Part shown: positions 46,948 to 56,322 of the stretch, piece after piece
How the letters are laid out: each line of letters opens with the position of its first letter
Numbering within the stretch: the first letter of the stretch is position 1
Origin: Haloarcula amylovorans
GTDB lineage: Archaea; Halobacteriota; Halobacteria; Halobacteriales; Haloarculaceae
NCBI RefSeq assembly: GCF_004681185.1
Contig: NZ_SRIF01000003.1
Location: 1-64,000, forward strand
Direction of reading: 5' to 3'
DNA: 64,000 nucleotides
The notes under the pieces: generated by a model
Seen by the model: only the letters and a program-made list of their open reading frames with translations
The model's database searches: none
What the model was told of the DNA's origin: nothing
Position numbers and translations under genes: made by a program

Positions 46948-48029
46948 CCAGTGGTTTCTCTGGTAACACAATAAAGCCCGTAGCAGTTCCAAACGAGACA
47001 GAATGAACTAGGAACACAGTGGTCATGTGGGTGGCATCAGGACGAAACCCATGAGAATCTGGGCCCGAGCTATTTCCAAGTAGATCATAAAACATGGTCA
47101 GCATCGCACCGTGAATCTGCATCCTTCACAGATTCGAATCCGATGGCAATCCTCGAAACCTGTCTTCGGGAGCTTCGAGACCGCGCCCGAGTCTCCCTGA
47201 AAGTGTCCGTTCGAATTCGTAGAGCTGCTATGCATGGGGTCGGCCACCACTATCTCTTGCTTGGGTCGGGGAATTCGTTTTGAAGCACCCCCTCAGACAG
47301 TAATCCGAATCGGCTACTGCCACCCTCTTCGGCGGAGGACATCTTCTGCGGTGCGGGTGCGGCTGCGGTGGACAGAAATGCCGAGTTGCCCTGTCACGGG
47401 GTTTGTAACTGATTGTACCACTAACTAACTCAAACAAAGAGACACGACAGTGAAGGGAGTGGCCGGGCAGACAGTGCCCGGCAGTGAATGAGGTACGGGC
47501 ACACTGATGAGGGGGGACTTCAGTAGCCCGTACAGCTCCTTATTACGTCAACATAAATATTCCTTGTGTTAGTTTTACCGTATAGGGAACACAAAAAGTG
47601 GGTAGTGGCTTCGAAACGACCGACTAATAGCAATAGCAATCTACGAGGACGCAACCGCTCTGAAAGGAAGAGCCTGCGACAGCAAAAAATCCACGTTGAT
47701 AGCCGTCTCAGGACACGATTCGGAAGTTCATGGCTTTGGTTCTAGTCTTCAGATCTGGTGTAATGTAGTCTATACTGTTAGCTGTCGGACAATGAAGGGG
47801 TGGGTAGCATCTCGTAACCGGGGACTGAACATGTCGCTAACACAGCTTTAGCAGCGGCGAAGAATTTGGACAAATGACAATATTTATTCAAAGATAGACT
47901 GCAAATTTGGAATTTGTCTGGTCAGTTAACTACATAGAACTATTCAAAGACACGTTAACAGATACTCTCAGAGCAATAGGACTTCTATATTATATATCAT
48001 ATAGTCCATAACAATACGGCTTTTCTTGG
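46948..48029. other. Intergenic region with partial dispersed repeat
   Basis: The motif CTCTTCGGCGGAGGACATC, then TTCTGCGGTGCGGGTGCGG, lies at 47325-47362, as in the other repeat copies, here without the upstream hairpin. An 8-bp hairpin (GCCGGGCA/TGCCCGGC) is at 47462-47482. The last ~150 bp are very AT-rich and carry the promoter of the following gene. No coding frame is credible. Confidence 0.45.
47987..48004 (+). promoter_or_regulatory. TATA region of the giant sugar-dehydrogenase gene
   Basis: An 18-bp AT-only core (TATATTATATATCATATA, one C) lies ~26-43 nt before the TTG at 48030. It supports transcription starting close to the TTG codons at 48030 or 48060 and argues against a missed upstream ATG. 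Confidence 0.55.
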
Positions 48030-51000
48030 TTGGGTTCCGGCATAGCAGGTGAGCAAATCTTGCAACAAAAACGGGAGAAAGTGATAGCAGTATTGTTCTC
48101 GGCGCTGATGCTGACATCAGTGTTTGCCGGGACAGTTGCCGTGTCTGGGGTGGCTGCAGCCGAGTCTCATTCTCGGGACAAGCCAGCGATGGACCTCGGG
48201 GCGGCTGTCGATCAAGATCAGCGAACGGTCGATGTCTCCACGTCCGCTGTGGACGCGGGTTCGACGCGTGACCGCACAGCAGGGTATTCGCGGGTCGCTG
48301 GGCCCGGGCTGGCGGCACTCCAAGAACCAGGATTTCAGACAGAAACAGTCAAGCAAGGGTTGAACCAGCCCACTGCGATGACGTTCCTGCCCGATGGACG
48401 GGCGTTGCTGTTACAGAAGGGTGGTGACGTTCTCATTGTCGATCCGGCAACCGGGGACTCGTCTACGTACATGACTGTGTCTGATCTCGACACGGCGGGG
48501 GAGGAAGGTCTAATCGACATCACCCTCGACCCGAACTTCGAGCAGAACAATCACATATATATCTACTACACGCCGGAGTCCAGCAGCAAAAACCGGATTG
48601 CACGGTTCACCCATCAAGAGAACAACGGCGGATTAACCAGTAGTGCCGATACAGCGAGCGAATTCGTTGTGTGGGAAGACAACAACGAGCGCCAGAACAA
48701 CTACCATCACGGCGGTGGGCTTGACTTCGGACCCGATGGGAAGCTCTATCTGACGATCGGTGAGGAAGTAGTCGGCTCACAAGCACAGGACCTGACGCAA
48801 GCGGGCGGATCGGTTATCCGCGTCAACAAGGACGGAACTATCCCACAAGATAACCCGTTCGTCGACGGTCCAGGCGGGAACGTCGATGCGATCTGGGCGT
48901 ACGGTTTGCGAAACCCGTTCCGCGCTGAGTGGGACCTCCAGAGTGAGAACCCACGCTACTATATCGCCGAAGTCGGTGGCAACCAGCAGTCGACGGCCCA
49001 AGAGGATCTCCACATTGGAGAGAAGGGCGCGAACTACGGCTGGCCCGACTGCGAAGGGACGTGTAGCGACCCAGCGTACACTGATGCGCTCTACACCTAC
49101 CCACACGAGGGATCGGGGGCTTCGATAACCGGCGGTGTCGTCTATCATGGCGACCAATTCCCAAGCCAGTACGATGGAGCCTACTTCTTCGCCGATTACG
49201 TCCGGGGCTGGATGAAGTACCTCACCTTCGACGACAGTGGTAACGTCAGCAGTGTCACCATGTTTGACGACGACGTGGGTTCAGTCGTCGAAATCGATCA
49301 AGGCCCCAATGGCTCGTTGTACTACCTCGATATCGCCTCGGGGACGCTGAAACGTGTCTCGCACGATGGAACAACTGACGCCGAACCAACGATCGATGCA
49401 CCAGAGAACGTCTTCGTTGACGAAGGAGAAAGCAAACAACTCTCGATTAGTGCATCGGATGCAGACGGCGACTCACTGACCCTCGCAGCGTCGAACCTGC
49501 CCGACTTCGCCTCGTTCACTGACAACGGTGACGGCACGGGGACTCTATCACTGTCCCCGTCCGCTGGCGATGCAGGCCAGTACCAGATGACGATCAGCGC
49601 CAACGATGGGGATGATACGACCAGCAAGACCATTACAATCTCTGTCTTAGAACCCGGCGCCGAACAGGTCGTCCACCGAATCCACGCGGGCAGTGGGGCG
49701 ATCGATGCAATTGACAATGGCCCTGACTGGACGTCGGACTCCCAGTATATGCAGACGGCGGGCGATACGTCCGACTGGACGGGGACGACCTACTCGGTCG
49801 GGTCCTCGGTCCCAGCGAGCACGCCCGATTCGGTCTTCGAAACGGAACGCTACCCGACTGGTGGCAGCACGATTGATTACGATCTGCCGGCGACGCAGGG
49901 TGAGACCTACGAAGTCCGCCTGTACTTCATCGAGCAGTACAGCCAGGCCCAGAACCCCGGTGATCGGGTCTTTGACGTGACTGCCGAGGGCGACACGAAA
50001 CTGAACGACTACGACACTGTCGCTGATGTCGGCTATAAGAACGCGACGATGAAGTCGTTCAACGTCACCGCCGATGATGGCACGCTCGACCTCGCGTTCA
50101 CGCAGGACGGCGGGTCGGCAAACCCGTTCATGTACGGCGTCGAAGTTGTCAAACCTGGTGACGATAGCCAGAATCAGGCCCCCAACGCTGCATTCTCCTA
50201 CTCGCCGTCCGGTCCTAGCGTCGACGAAACGGTGACGTTCGACGCATCGGGATCGAGCGACTCGGACGGGTCAGTCCAGTCCTACAAGTGGGACTTCGAT
50301 GGCGACGGCCAGACCGATGCGACGGGCCAGACCACGTCCCACGCCTTCACTACCAGCGGTGACACGACGGTGACGCTCACCGTCACTGACGATAGCGGTG
50401 CGACCGCAACCGAAACGAAGCAGGTTACTGTGTCGTCGACTGACGGCCAGCAGACCCTCTATCGAGTCAATGCTGGCGGCCCAGAGCTGCCGGCGACCGA
50501 CGGTGGACCAACTTGGACGGCTGACAGTGCCAGCGCCCAGAGCCAATATCTCGTCGATGGTGGTGGCACGACGAACTGGAACACCTTCGAAACTGGTGAG
50601 CTCAACTACTCGGTTGGGACGGCAGTTCCACCGAGCACGCCTGACGCCGTCTTCGAGTACGAACGCTACGAGACGGACGGCGACCTCCAGTGGGCCTTCC
50701 CGGTCACGCAGGGTGACACCTACGAGGTCCGCCTGTATATGATTGAGCAGTACAGCGAAGCTGAGCCGGCTAACGACCGTGTCCTTGACGTAACTTCGGA
50801 GGGCGAGACGAAGCTGAACGACTACAACGTGGTCAGCGACGTCGGCTACAAGAACGGGACCATGAAGACCTTCGAGGCCACTGCCGACAACGGCACCCTC
50901 GATATCACAATCGCACAGGACGGCGGAAACCACAACGCGAACGTCTTCGGTATCGAGATCGTTGAGGCGGGCGCGAATCAGCCGCCGGAAGCGACGATCG

Positions 51001-54000
51001 AAATGCCGGCTGACGGGTCGTCCTTCCAAGCTGGCGACAACGTGACCTTCGCTGGCTCGGCGACGGACCCAGAGGACGGCTCCTTAGATGGATCCCAGCT
51101 CGAATGGCAGGTCCGGTTCCTGCACAATGAGCACTGGCACCCATACCTAGATTCGCAGTCCGGGAGCAGTGGGAACTTCACGGTCCCGACGAGTGGACAC
51201 GACTTCCACGACGACACCGCCTACCAGATCAACCTCACGGCGACGGATGCCGACGGTGCGACTGATACTGAGACGGTAGTTATCGAGCCTGACAAGGTTA
51301 ACGTGACGCTGGACACGCAGCCCAGCGGGCTTGACTTGTACCTCGATGGCATCCCACGTACGACGCCGTACGTCCACGATACGCTGATCGACTTCCAGCA
51401 TACGGTCAGCGCACCGCAGACCCAATGTGTCAACGGCACCCAGTACGAGTTCGATAGCTGGTCCGACGGTAGCCCAGCTGAGCGTACGATTACGGCACCC
51501 GACTCTGATGTCTCGTATACGGCTGTGTATACCGAGGTCGGACAATGTGGGGATAACGAGGTCCAGAGTATCGCTGACGCAGTCGCAAGTCAGAACGCAC
51601 CCACCGACATTATCGGCCTCCAGGAGATCCAGCTGGCGGTTAACTGGTGGGCCAGCGAGGAGCCGGTGCCCGGAACTGACGGGAAAACCATCGGCCAGCT
51701 GGAAATCCAGCAACTCGTCAACATGTGGGCGACGAATGCGACCATTGGCGACGGAAACCAGTCACCAACGGCGGATTTCCACGTCCACGACCCAGTCGCC
51801 GGACAGTCGGCGACCTACCACGCCGAAGCCACTGACGATGACGGCTCGATCACCCAGTATGAGTGGGACTTCGATGGTGACGGCACCTTCGAGGAATCCA
51901 CCACGACCGCGCAGATCCAGCACACCTTCGATTCAGCCGGCGACTATCAGGTGACGCTGCGCGTTACTGACGACGATGGTGCGACTGAGACGGTGACCAA
52001 GACTGTCTCGGTGAGCGAACAGCAGACCGCACAGGTCATGTATCGCGTCAACGCTGGCGGCCCGGAACTGCAGGCAGCTGACGATGGACCGAACTGGACG
52101 GTCGACAACGCGAGCGATCAAAGCCAAAGTCCGTACCTCGTCGGCGACGGTGACGTGACGGTTCACGACCAGCAGTTCAACGTGACCGATAGTGTCCCGT
52201 CGAGTACGCCCTCGCAGTTGTTTGTGACCGAACGCTACGTCGGGCAAGAGATGTCATGGGACTTCCCGGCTACCGCTGGCGATACCTACGAAGTTCGGCT
52301 ATACTACATCGAACAGTGGGCGCCAAATGCACAGGAAGGCGACCGTATCTTCGATGTCAATATCGACGGTCAGACCGTTCAGAACGACTATGACGTGATG
52401 GCCGATGTCGGGTTCGATAACGCGACGATGAAGAGCTTCACCGTTACTGCCGACGACGGCACTCTCGATATTGACTTCGCGCAGGATGGCGGGACCGCCT
52501 ACCCACTAATCTACGGTATCGAAATCATCAAGCCGGGTGACGGCAGCGGGAACCAAGCACCGATCGCATCCGTTTCTCCGTCGGCTACCGATGTTGAGAC
52601 CGGCCAAACCGTCGATTTCGACGCGGCAGCGTCGAGCGACCCTGATGGGTCTATCGCGAGTTACGAGTGGGATTTCGACGGCGATGGGACGACCGATGCG
52701 ACCGGCGAACAAGTCTCACACGCCTTCCAGAGTGCTGGTACCTACCAAGTTACCCTCACGGTTACCGACAATGACGGCGCGACCGCGACGACCACCGAGC
52801 AGGTCAGCGTCTCGGCGCCCGCCGAGGAAGGCAGTGCCAGTATCTCGCTCAACGAAGGCAACAACAACATCGATACGAGTACCTGGAAAACCGGTGCAGT
52901 CGAGGTCGAAAACACCGGCGACAAACAAATCGAGTCGGTGACGTTCGACCTCTCGACGGCAGCCATGCCCGATATCGTCTTCGGTCCGCTGACCGACAGT
53001 GGGACGCCGGGTAATGCGGTTAAGGACGCCTCGGGCGCGGGTGGGTTCCAGACGACGTACAGCCAACCCCACGATGGCAATCCCGACGACGGCTACGACG
53101 CACTGACGCTCACGTTCGATAACTTCGAACCGGGAGAGACGTTCACCGCCTCGCTCGACACGGACGCCACGAGTATCAAAGGCGCTACGCCGATCCAACA
53201 GGGGCTCGAGATTTCCGGCCTCGAGACGACTGGGACTACCGTGACAATCGAATACGCCGACGGGACAACGCAGACGACGACGCCGTTCAGCGACGGCAGT
53301 GCGGCAGGCGCCGTCGCGACGGCCAAATCGGATGTGCCGGCAGCGCCGACTCTCAACGTTCAGGATGTGACCCTCAACGAGAGTGCGCTCGACGCTCGAC
53401 ATAGTGCTGCGACCGTCTCGTCGGCCCAACAGACCATCGAGATCAGCGGGGAACCTGGTTCGACCGTTCGAGTGCTTCGCTTCGAGGGTGAACTGAATCT
53501 CGAGGACGTGAGTGGGTACGATCTCGAACCCTACGAGGCGAATCGAATCCTGAACTTCGACGAACAGACGGTCACGCTCGACAGCAACGGCGAGGCGACC
53601 GTCGACATGACGCTCACGAACAGCAGCGCGAACGGCGGCCTCAACTACGTCGTTGCGACTGTCGAAGACGATCAGGGCGACACTGGTCTCACCTCGGATC
53701 CGGTTGTCCTTGACTATGACCAGAATGCCGGTAGTCAGCCGTCTGACGCGGAGGCGACGGTGGAGATTACAACCACCGAAGACGCCTTCCCGTCGGGGAT
53801 GGTTGCGCTCCAGCACGCCACCACCTACTTCGAGGACTCTGTGACGATCTCGAACTCGGGGGACGTGCCGATCGAATCGGTAACGATCGACAAGGAAACG
53901 GCCATCCTGCCAGACTTCGTGTATGACCCAACAGCCTGTGCGGGTGATGGTGGCTGTAATCCTGGGAACACGGATCTGCGCATCGTAAACGAGGGCGGTA

Positions 54001-56318
54001 CCGGCTTGGCTAGCCACCAGTTCCTCGAACCGAAGAATGGACAAGACGGAACTGACGGCTACGAGCAACTCCAGCTCAACTTCGACGACTTCCAGTCCGG
54101 GGAAACGATCGGCATTGCGACGGACGGCGACCCGAACAGCATCAAGGGCGGCGGCGGCGCACAATCTGAACTCGCTGGCCCCGAATCGGGCATCGACCTA
54201 ACTGGTGCCACGGTTACGGTCGAATACGCGGATGGTACGACGTCGTCTGTCAACACCTTCAATAACGGGTCGCTCGCAGGCTCGACGGCCGTCGCGCGGA
54301 CTGATACGTCGATGGCACCGACTCTCGGCGTTCAGGATGTCTCGCTGTCGTCGACGACGCTCTCCGAGCGCCACACCGCGGCGACAGTCGGTGACGACAG
54401 CCAGACGATCGTTGTCACCGGGCAGCCCGGAACCTCGGTCCAGTTGATGCACGCAGAGTCGACCCTGTTGCTCGAAGATGTCCCCGAGTACAACGGCTCT
54501 CCCGGCTACGACATTGAGGCATATGAGGCGAACAACGTCGAGAACTACACTATCAAGTCGGTCGACCTCGGCGCCGACGGTGAGGCTACCGTCAATGTGA
54601 CGCTCACTGACCTCGAAGGCGAACTCACGAGTCCGGCAGACGACAGCGGCTTCAACTACTTCGTTGCCGCAAGCGAAGGAACGAATGGCCAGACCACGAC
54701 CTCGAACGTTGTCGTATTGAAGTACGAGCCGGGCGCGAACGACCCGACACTCGATCCGGTGAGCGACCAGTTCCTCGAGGAGGGCCAGACTGAACAGCTC
54801 ACCGTCAGCGCCACCGATCCGAATGGTGACGCGCTATCGCTGTCAGCGTCGAACCTGCCAAGCTTCGCGAGTATCACCGACAATGGCGATGGGACGGGAA
54901 CGCTGACGCTCGCCCCACAGTCTGGCGACGCTGGTCAATACCAGTTCACGCTTACTGCCACTGACGGGCAGGCGACTGACTCGCAGACAGTCACCGTCTC
55001 GGTCAGCGAACCTGGTCAAGCGCAGGTCATCCATCGCTTGCACGCTGGGAGTGGGACGGTTGCAGCAATCGACAACGGTCCTGACTGGGCATCGGACTCC
55101 CAGTATATGCAGACGGCGGGCGATACGTCTGACTGGACGGGGACCACCTACAATGTCGGGTCCTCGGTCCCAGCGAGCACGCCCGATGCGGTGTTCGAGA
55201 CCGAGCGGTATCCCACCGGCGGAAGCACGATTGATTACGATCTGCCGGCGACGCAGGGTGAGACCTACGAAGTCCGCCTCTACTTCATCGAACAGTACAA
55301 CGAGGCCCAGAACCCCGGTGACCGGGTCTTCGACGTGACTGCTGAAGGCCAGACGAAGCTGAACGACTACGATACCGTCGCTGATGTCGGCTATAAGAAC
55401 GCGACGATGAAGTCGTTCAACGTCACCGCCGATGATGGCACGCTCGACCTCACGTTCTCCAAAGAGAGCGGGAGTCAGAATCCGTTCATGTACGGAATCG
55501 AGGTCGTCAAGCCCGGTGACGACAGTCAAAACCAGGCGCCAAATGCGTCGTTCACTGCCGCAACTACTGATGTCGAGACCGGCCAAGCTGTCGATTTCGA
55601 CGCGAATGCGTCGAGCGATTCCGACGGCTCAATCGCGAGCTACGAGTGGGACTTCGACAGTGATGGGACCACCGATGCGACCAGTGAACAGGTCTCTCAC
55701 GCGTTCTCGACCGCGGGAACGTATCAAGTGGCCCTCACTGTTACCGACGACGACGGTGCGACCAACACCACCACGACCACGATCACCGTCAGCGAGCCTG
55801 CAACCAACCAGGTCCTCTACCGCGTCAATACGGGCGGATCCGAGATCACCATGACGGATAGTCCCGACTGGACCGCTGACAACAACACTGCCCAGAGTCA
55901 GTATCTAGAGGTCGGAGCCGACCTCACGGAACACGATCAGCAGTTCAACGTTACTGACAGTGTTCCAGCAGATACGCCGGACCAGATCTTCGTCACCGAG
56001 CGCTGGCCGACGAGTGGCTCAACGTTAGAATATGCGTTCCCGGCCACCACCGGTGAGAGCTACGAGGTTCGCCTCTACTTCATCGAACAGTGGGAGCCCA
56101 ACAATCAGGAGGGCACGCGAATCTTTGACGTGACCGCTGAGGGCCAGACCAAACTGAATGACTACGACATCATGACCGACGTTGGCTTCGACAACGCAAC
56201 GACGAAGTCCTTCGAAGTCACCGCCGACGACGGCACGCTCGACCTCTCGATCGTGCAAGACGGCGGGTCGGCGAGTCCGTTCATCTATGGTATCGAGATC
56301 GTCCAGGAGGGGAGCTGA
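48030..56318 (+). CDS. Giant secreted protein: sugar dehydrogenase plus five malectin-like domains
   Basis: 2762 aa from a TTG; the next in-frame candidate, TTG at 48060, is equally good, giving the signal-like KREKVIAVLFSALMLTSVFA. Modules by position: a glucose/sorbosone dehydrogenase-type beta-propeller (~48340-49360; HHGGGLDFGPDGKLYLTIGE, GLRNPFR); cadherin-like (49381); malectin-like 1 (49658); PKD (50173); malectin-like 2 (50448); Ig-like; beta-sandwich; a paired-helix module (51555-51755; WW..VPGT-G..W); PKD; malectin-like 3 (52030); PKD; two long homologous sandwich repeats (52830, 53745); cadherin-like; malectin-like 4 (55018); PKD; malectin-like 5 (55800). Malectin-like domains bind sugars. 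No C-terminal anchor. It heads a cluster of four secreted genes. Confidence 0.88.
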   Translation: MGSGIAGEQILQQKREKVIAVLFSALMLTSVFAGTVAVSGVAAAESHSRDKPAMDLGAAVDQDQRTVDVSTSAVDAGSTRDRTAGYSRVAGPGLAALQEPGFQTETVKQGLNQPTAMTFLPDGRALLLQKGGDVLIVDPATGDSSTYMTVSDLDTAGEEGLIDITLDPNFEQNNHIYIYYTPESSSKNRIARFTHQENNGGLTSSADTASEFVVWEDNNERQNNYHHGGGLDFGPDGKLYLTIGEEVVGSQAQDLTQAGGSVIRVNKDGTIPQDNPFVDGPGGNVDAIWAYGLRNPFRAEWDLQSENPRYYIAEVGGNQQSTAQEDLHIGEKGANYGWPDCEGTCSDPAYTDALYTYPHEGSGASITGGVVYHGDQFPSQYDGAYFFADYVRGWMKYLTFDDSGNVSSVTMFDDDVGSVVEIDQGPNGSLYYLDIASGTLKRVSHDGTTDAEPTIDAPENVFVDEGESKQLSISASDADGDSLTLAASNLPDFASFTDNGDGTGTLSLSPSAGDAGQYQMTISANDGDDTTSKTITISVLEPGAEQVVHRIHAGSGAIDAIDNGPDWTSDSQYMQTAGDTSDWTGTTYSVGSSVPASTPDSVFETERYPTGGSTIDYDLPATQGETYEVRLYFIEQYSQAQNPGDRVFDVTAEGDTKLNDYDTVADVGYKNATMKSFNVTADDGTLDLAFTQDGGSANPFMYGVEVVKPGDDSQNQAPNAAFSYSPSGPSVDETVTFDASGSSDSDGSVQSYKWDFDGDGQTDATGQTTSHAFTTSGDTTVTLTVTDDSGATATETKQVTVSSTDGQQTLYRVNAGGPELPATDGGPTWTADSASAQSQYLVDGGGTTNWNTFETGELNYSVGTAVPPSTPDAVFEYERYETDGDLQWAFPVTQGDTYEVRLYMIEQYSEAEPANDRVLDVTSEGETKLNDYNVVSDVGYKNGTMKTFEATADNGTLDITIAQDGGNHNANVFGIEIVEAGANQPPEATIEMPADGSSFQAGDNVTFAGSATDPEDGSLDGSQLEWQVRFLHNEHWHPYLDSQSGSSGNFTVPTSGHDFHDDTAYQINLTATDADGATDTETVVIEPDKVNVTLDTQPSGLDLYLDGIPRTTPYVHDTLIDFQHTVSAPQTQCVNGTQYEFDSWSDGSPAERTITAPDSDVSYTAVYTEVGQCGDNEVQSIADAVASQNAPTDIIGLQEIQLAVNWWASEEPVPGTDGKTIGQLEIQQLVNMWATNATIGDGNQSPTADFHVHDPVAGQSATYHAEATDDDGSITQYEWDFDGDGTFEESTTTAQIQHTFDSAGDYQVTLRVTDDDGATETVTKTVSVSEQQTAQVMYRVNAGGPELQAADDGPNWTVDNASDQSQSPYLVGDGDVTVHDQQFNVTDSVPSSTPSQLFVTERYVGQEMSWDFPATAGDTYEVRLYYIEQWAPNAQEGDRIFDVNIDGQTVQNDYDVMADVGFDNATMKSFTVTADDGTLDIDFAQDGGTAYPLIYGIEIIKPGDGSGNQAPIASVSPSATDVETGQTVDFDAAASSDPDGSIASYEWDFDGDGTTDATGEQVSHAFQSAGTYQVTLTVTDNDGATATTTEQVSVSAPAEEGSASISLNEGNNNIDTSTWKTGAVEVENTGDKQIESVTFDLSTAAMPDIVFGPLTDSGTPGNAVKDASGAGGFQTTYSQPHDGNPDDGYDALTLTFDNFEPGETFTASLDTDATSIKGATPIQQGLEISGLETTGTTVTIEYADGTTQTTTPFSDGSAAGAVATAKSDVPAAPTLNVQDVTLNESALDARHSAATVSSAQQTIEISGEPGSTVRVLRFEGELNLEDVSGYDLEPYEANRILNFDEQTVTLDSNGEATVDMTLTNSSANGGLNYVVATVEDDQGDTGLTSDPVVLDYDQNAGSQPSDAEATVEITTTEDAFPSGMVALQHATTYFEDSVTISNSGDVPIESVTIDKETAILPDFVYDPTACAGDGGCNPGNTDLRIVNEGGTGLASHQFLEPKNGQDGTDGYEQLQLNFDDFQSGETIGIATDGDPNSIKGGGGAQSELAGPESGIDLTGATVTVEYADGTTSSVNTFNNGSLAGSTAVARTDTSMAPTLGVQDVSLSSTTLSERHTAATVGDDSQTIVVTGQPGTSVQLMHAESTLLLEDVPEYNGSPGYDIEAYEANNVENYTIKSVDLGADGEATVNVTLTDLEGELTSPADDSGFNYFVAASEGTNGQTTTSNVVVLKYEPGANDPTLDPVSDQFLEEGQTEQLTVSATDPNGDALSLSASNLPSFASITDNGDGTGTLTLAPQSGDAGQYQFTLTATDGQATDSQTVTVSVSEPGQAQVIHRLHAGSGTVAAIDNGPDWASDSQYMQTAGDTSDWTGTTYNVGSSVPASTPDAVFETERYPTGGSTIDYDLPATQGETYEVRLYFIEQYNEAQNPGDRVFDVTAEGQTKLNDYDTVADVGYKNATMKSFNVTADDGTLDLTFSKESGSQNPFMYGIEVVKPGDDSQNQAPNASFTAATTDVETGQAVDFDANASSDSDGSIASYEWDFDSDGTTDATSEQVSHAFSTAGTYQVALTVTDDDGATNTTTTTITVSEPATNQVLYRVNTGGSEITMTDSPDWTADNNTAQSQYLEVGADLTEHDQQFNVTDSVPADTPDQIFVTERWPTSGSTLEYAFPATTGESYEVRLYFIEQWEPNNQEGTRIFDVTAEGQTKLNDYDIMTDVGFDNATTKSFEVTADDGTLDLSIVQDGGSASPFIYGIEIVQEGS

Positions 56319-56322
56319 TACC

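Noticed and set aside
47120-47160. tRNA T-loop-like TTCGAATCC
   Set aside because: The flanks do not form a T-stem or acceptor stem.
51555-51755. Classical dockerin domain
   Set aside because: The paired helices lack the DxNxDG calcium-binding loops, so I describe them only as a paired-helix, possibly dockerin-like module.
52716-54164. 482-codon minus-strand frame inside the giant plus-strand gene
   Set aside because: Mirror of repetitive coding DNA; the Arg/Asp/Val-rich product is typical of antisense translation in haloarchaea.
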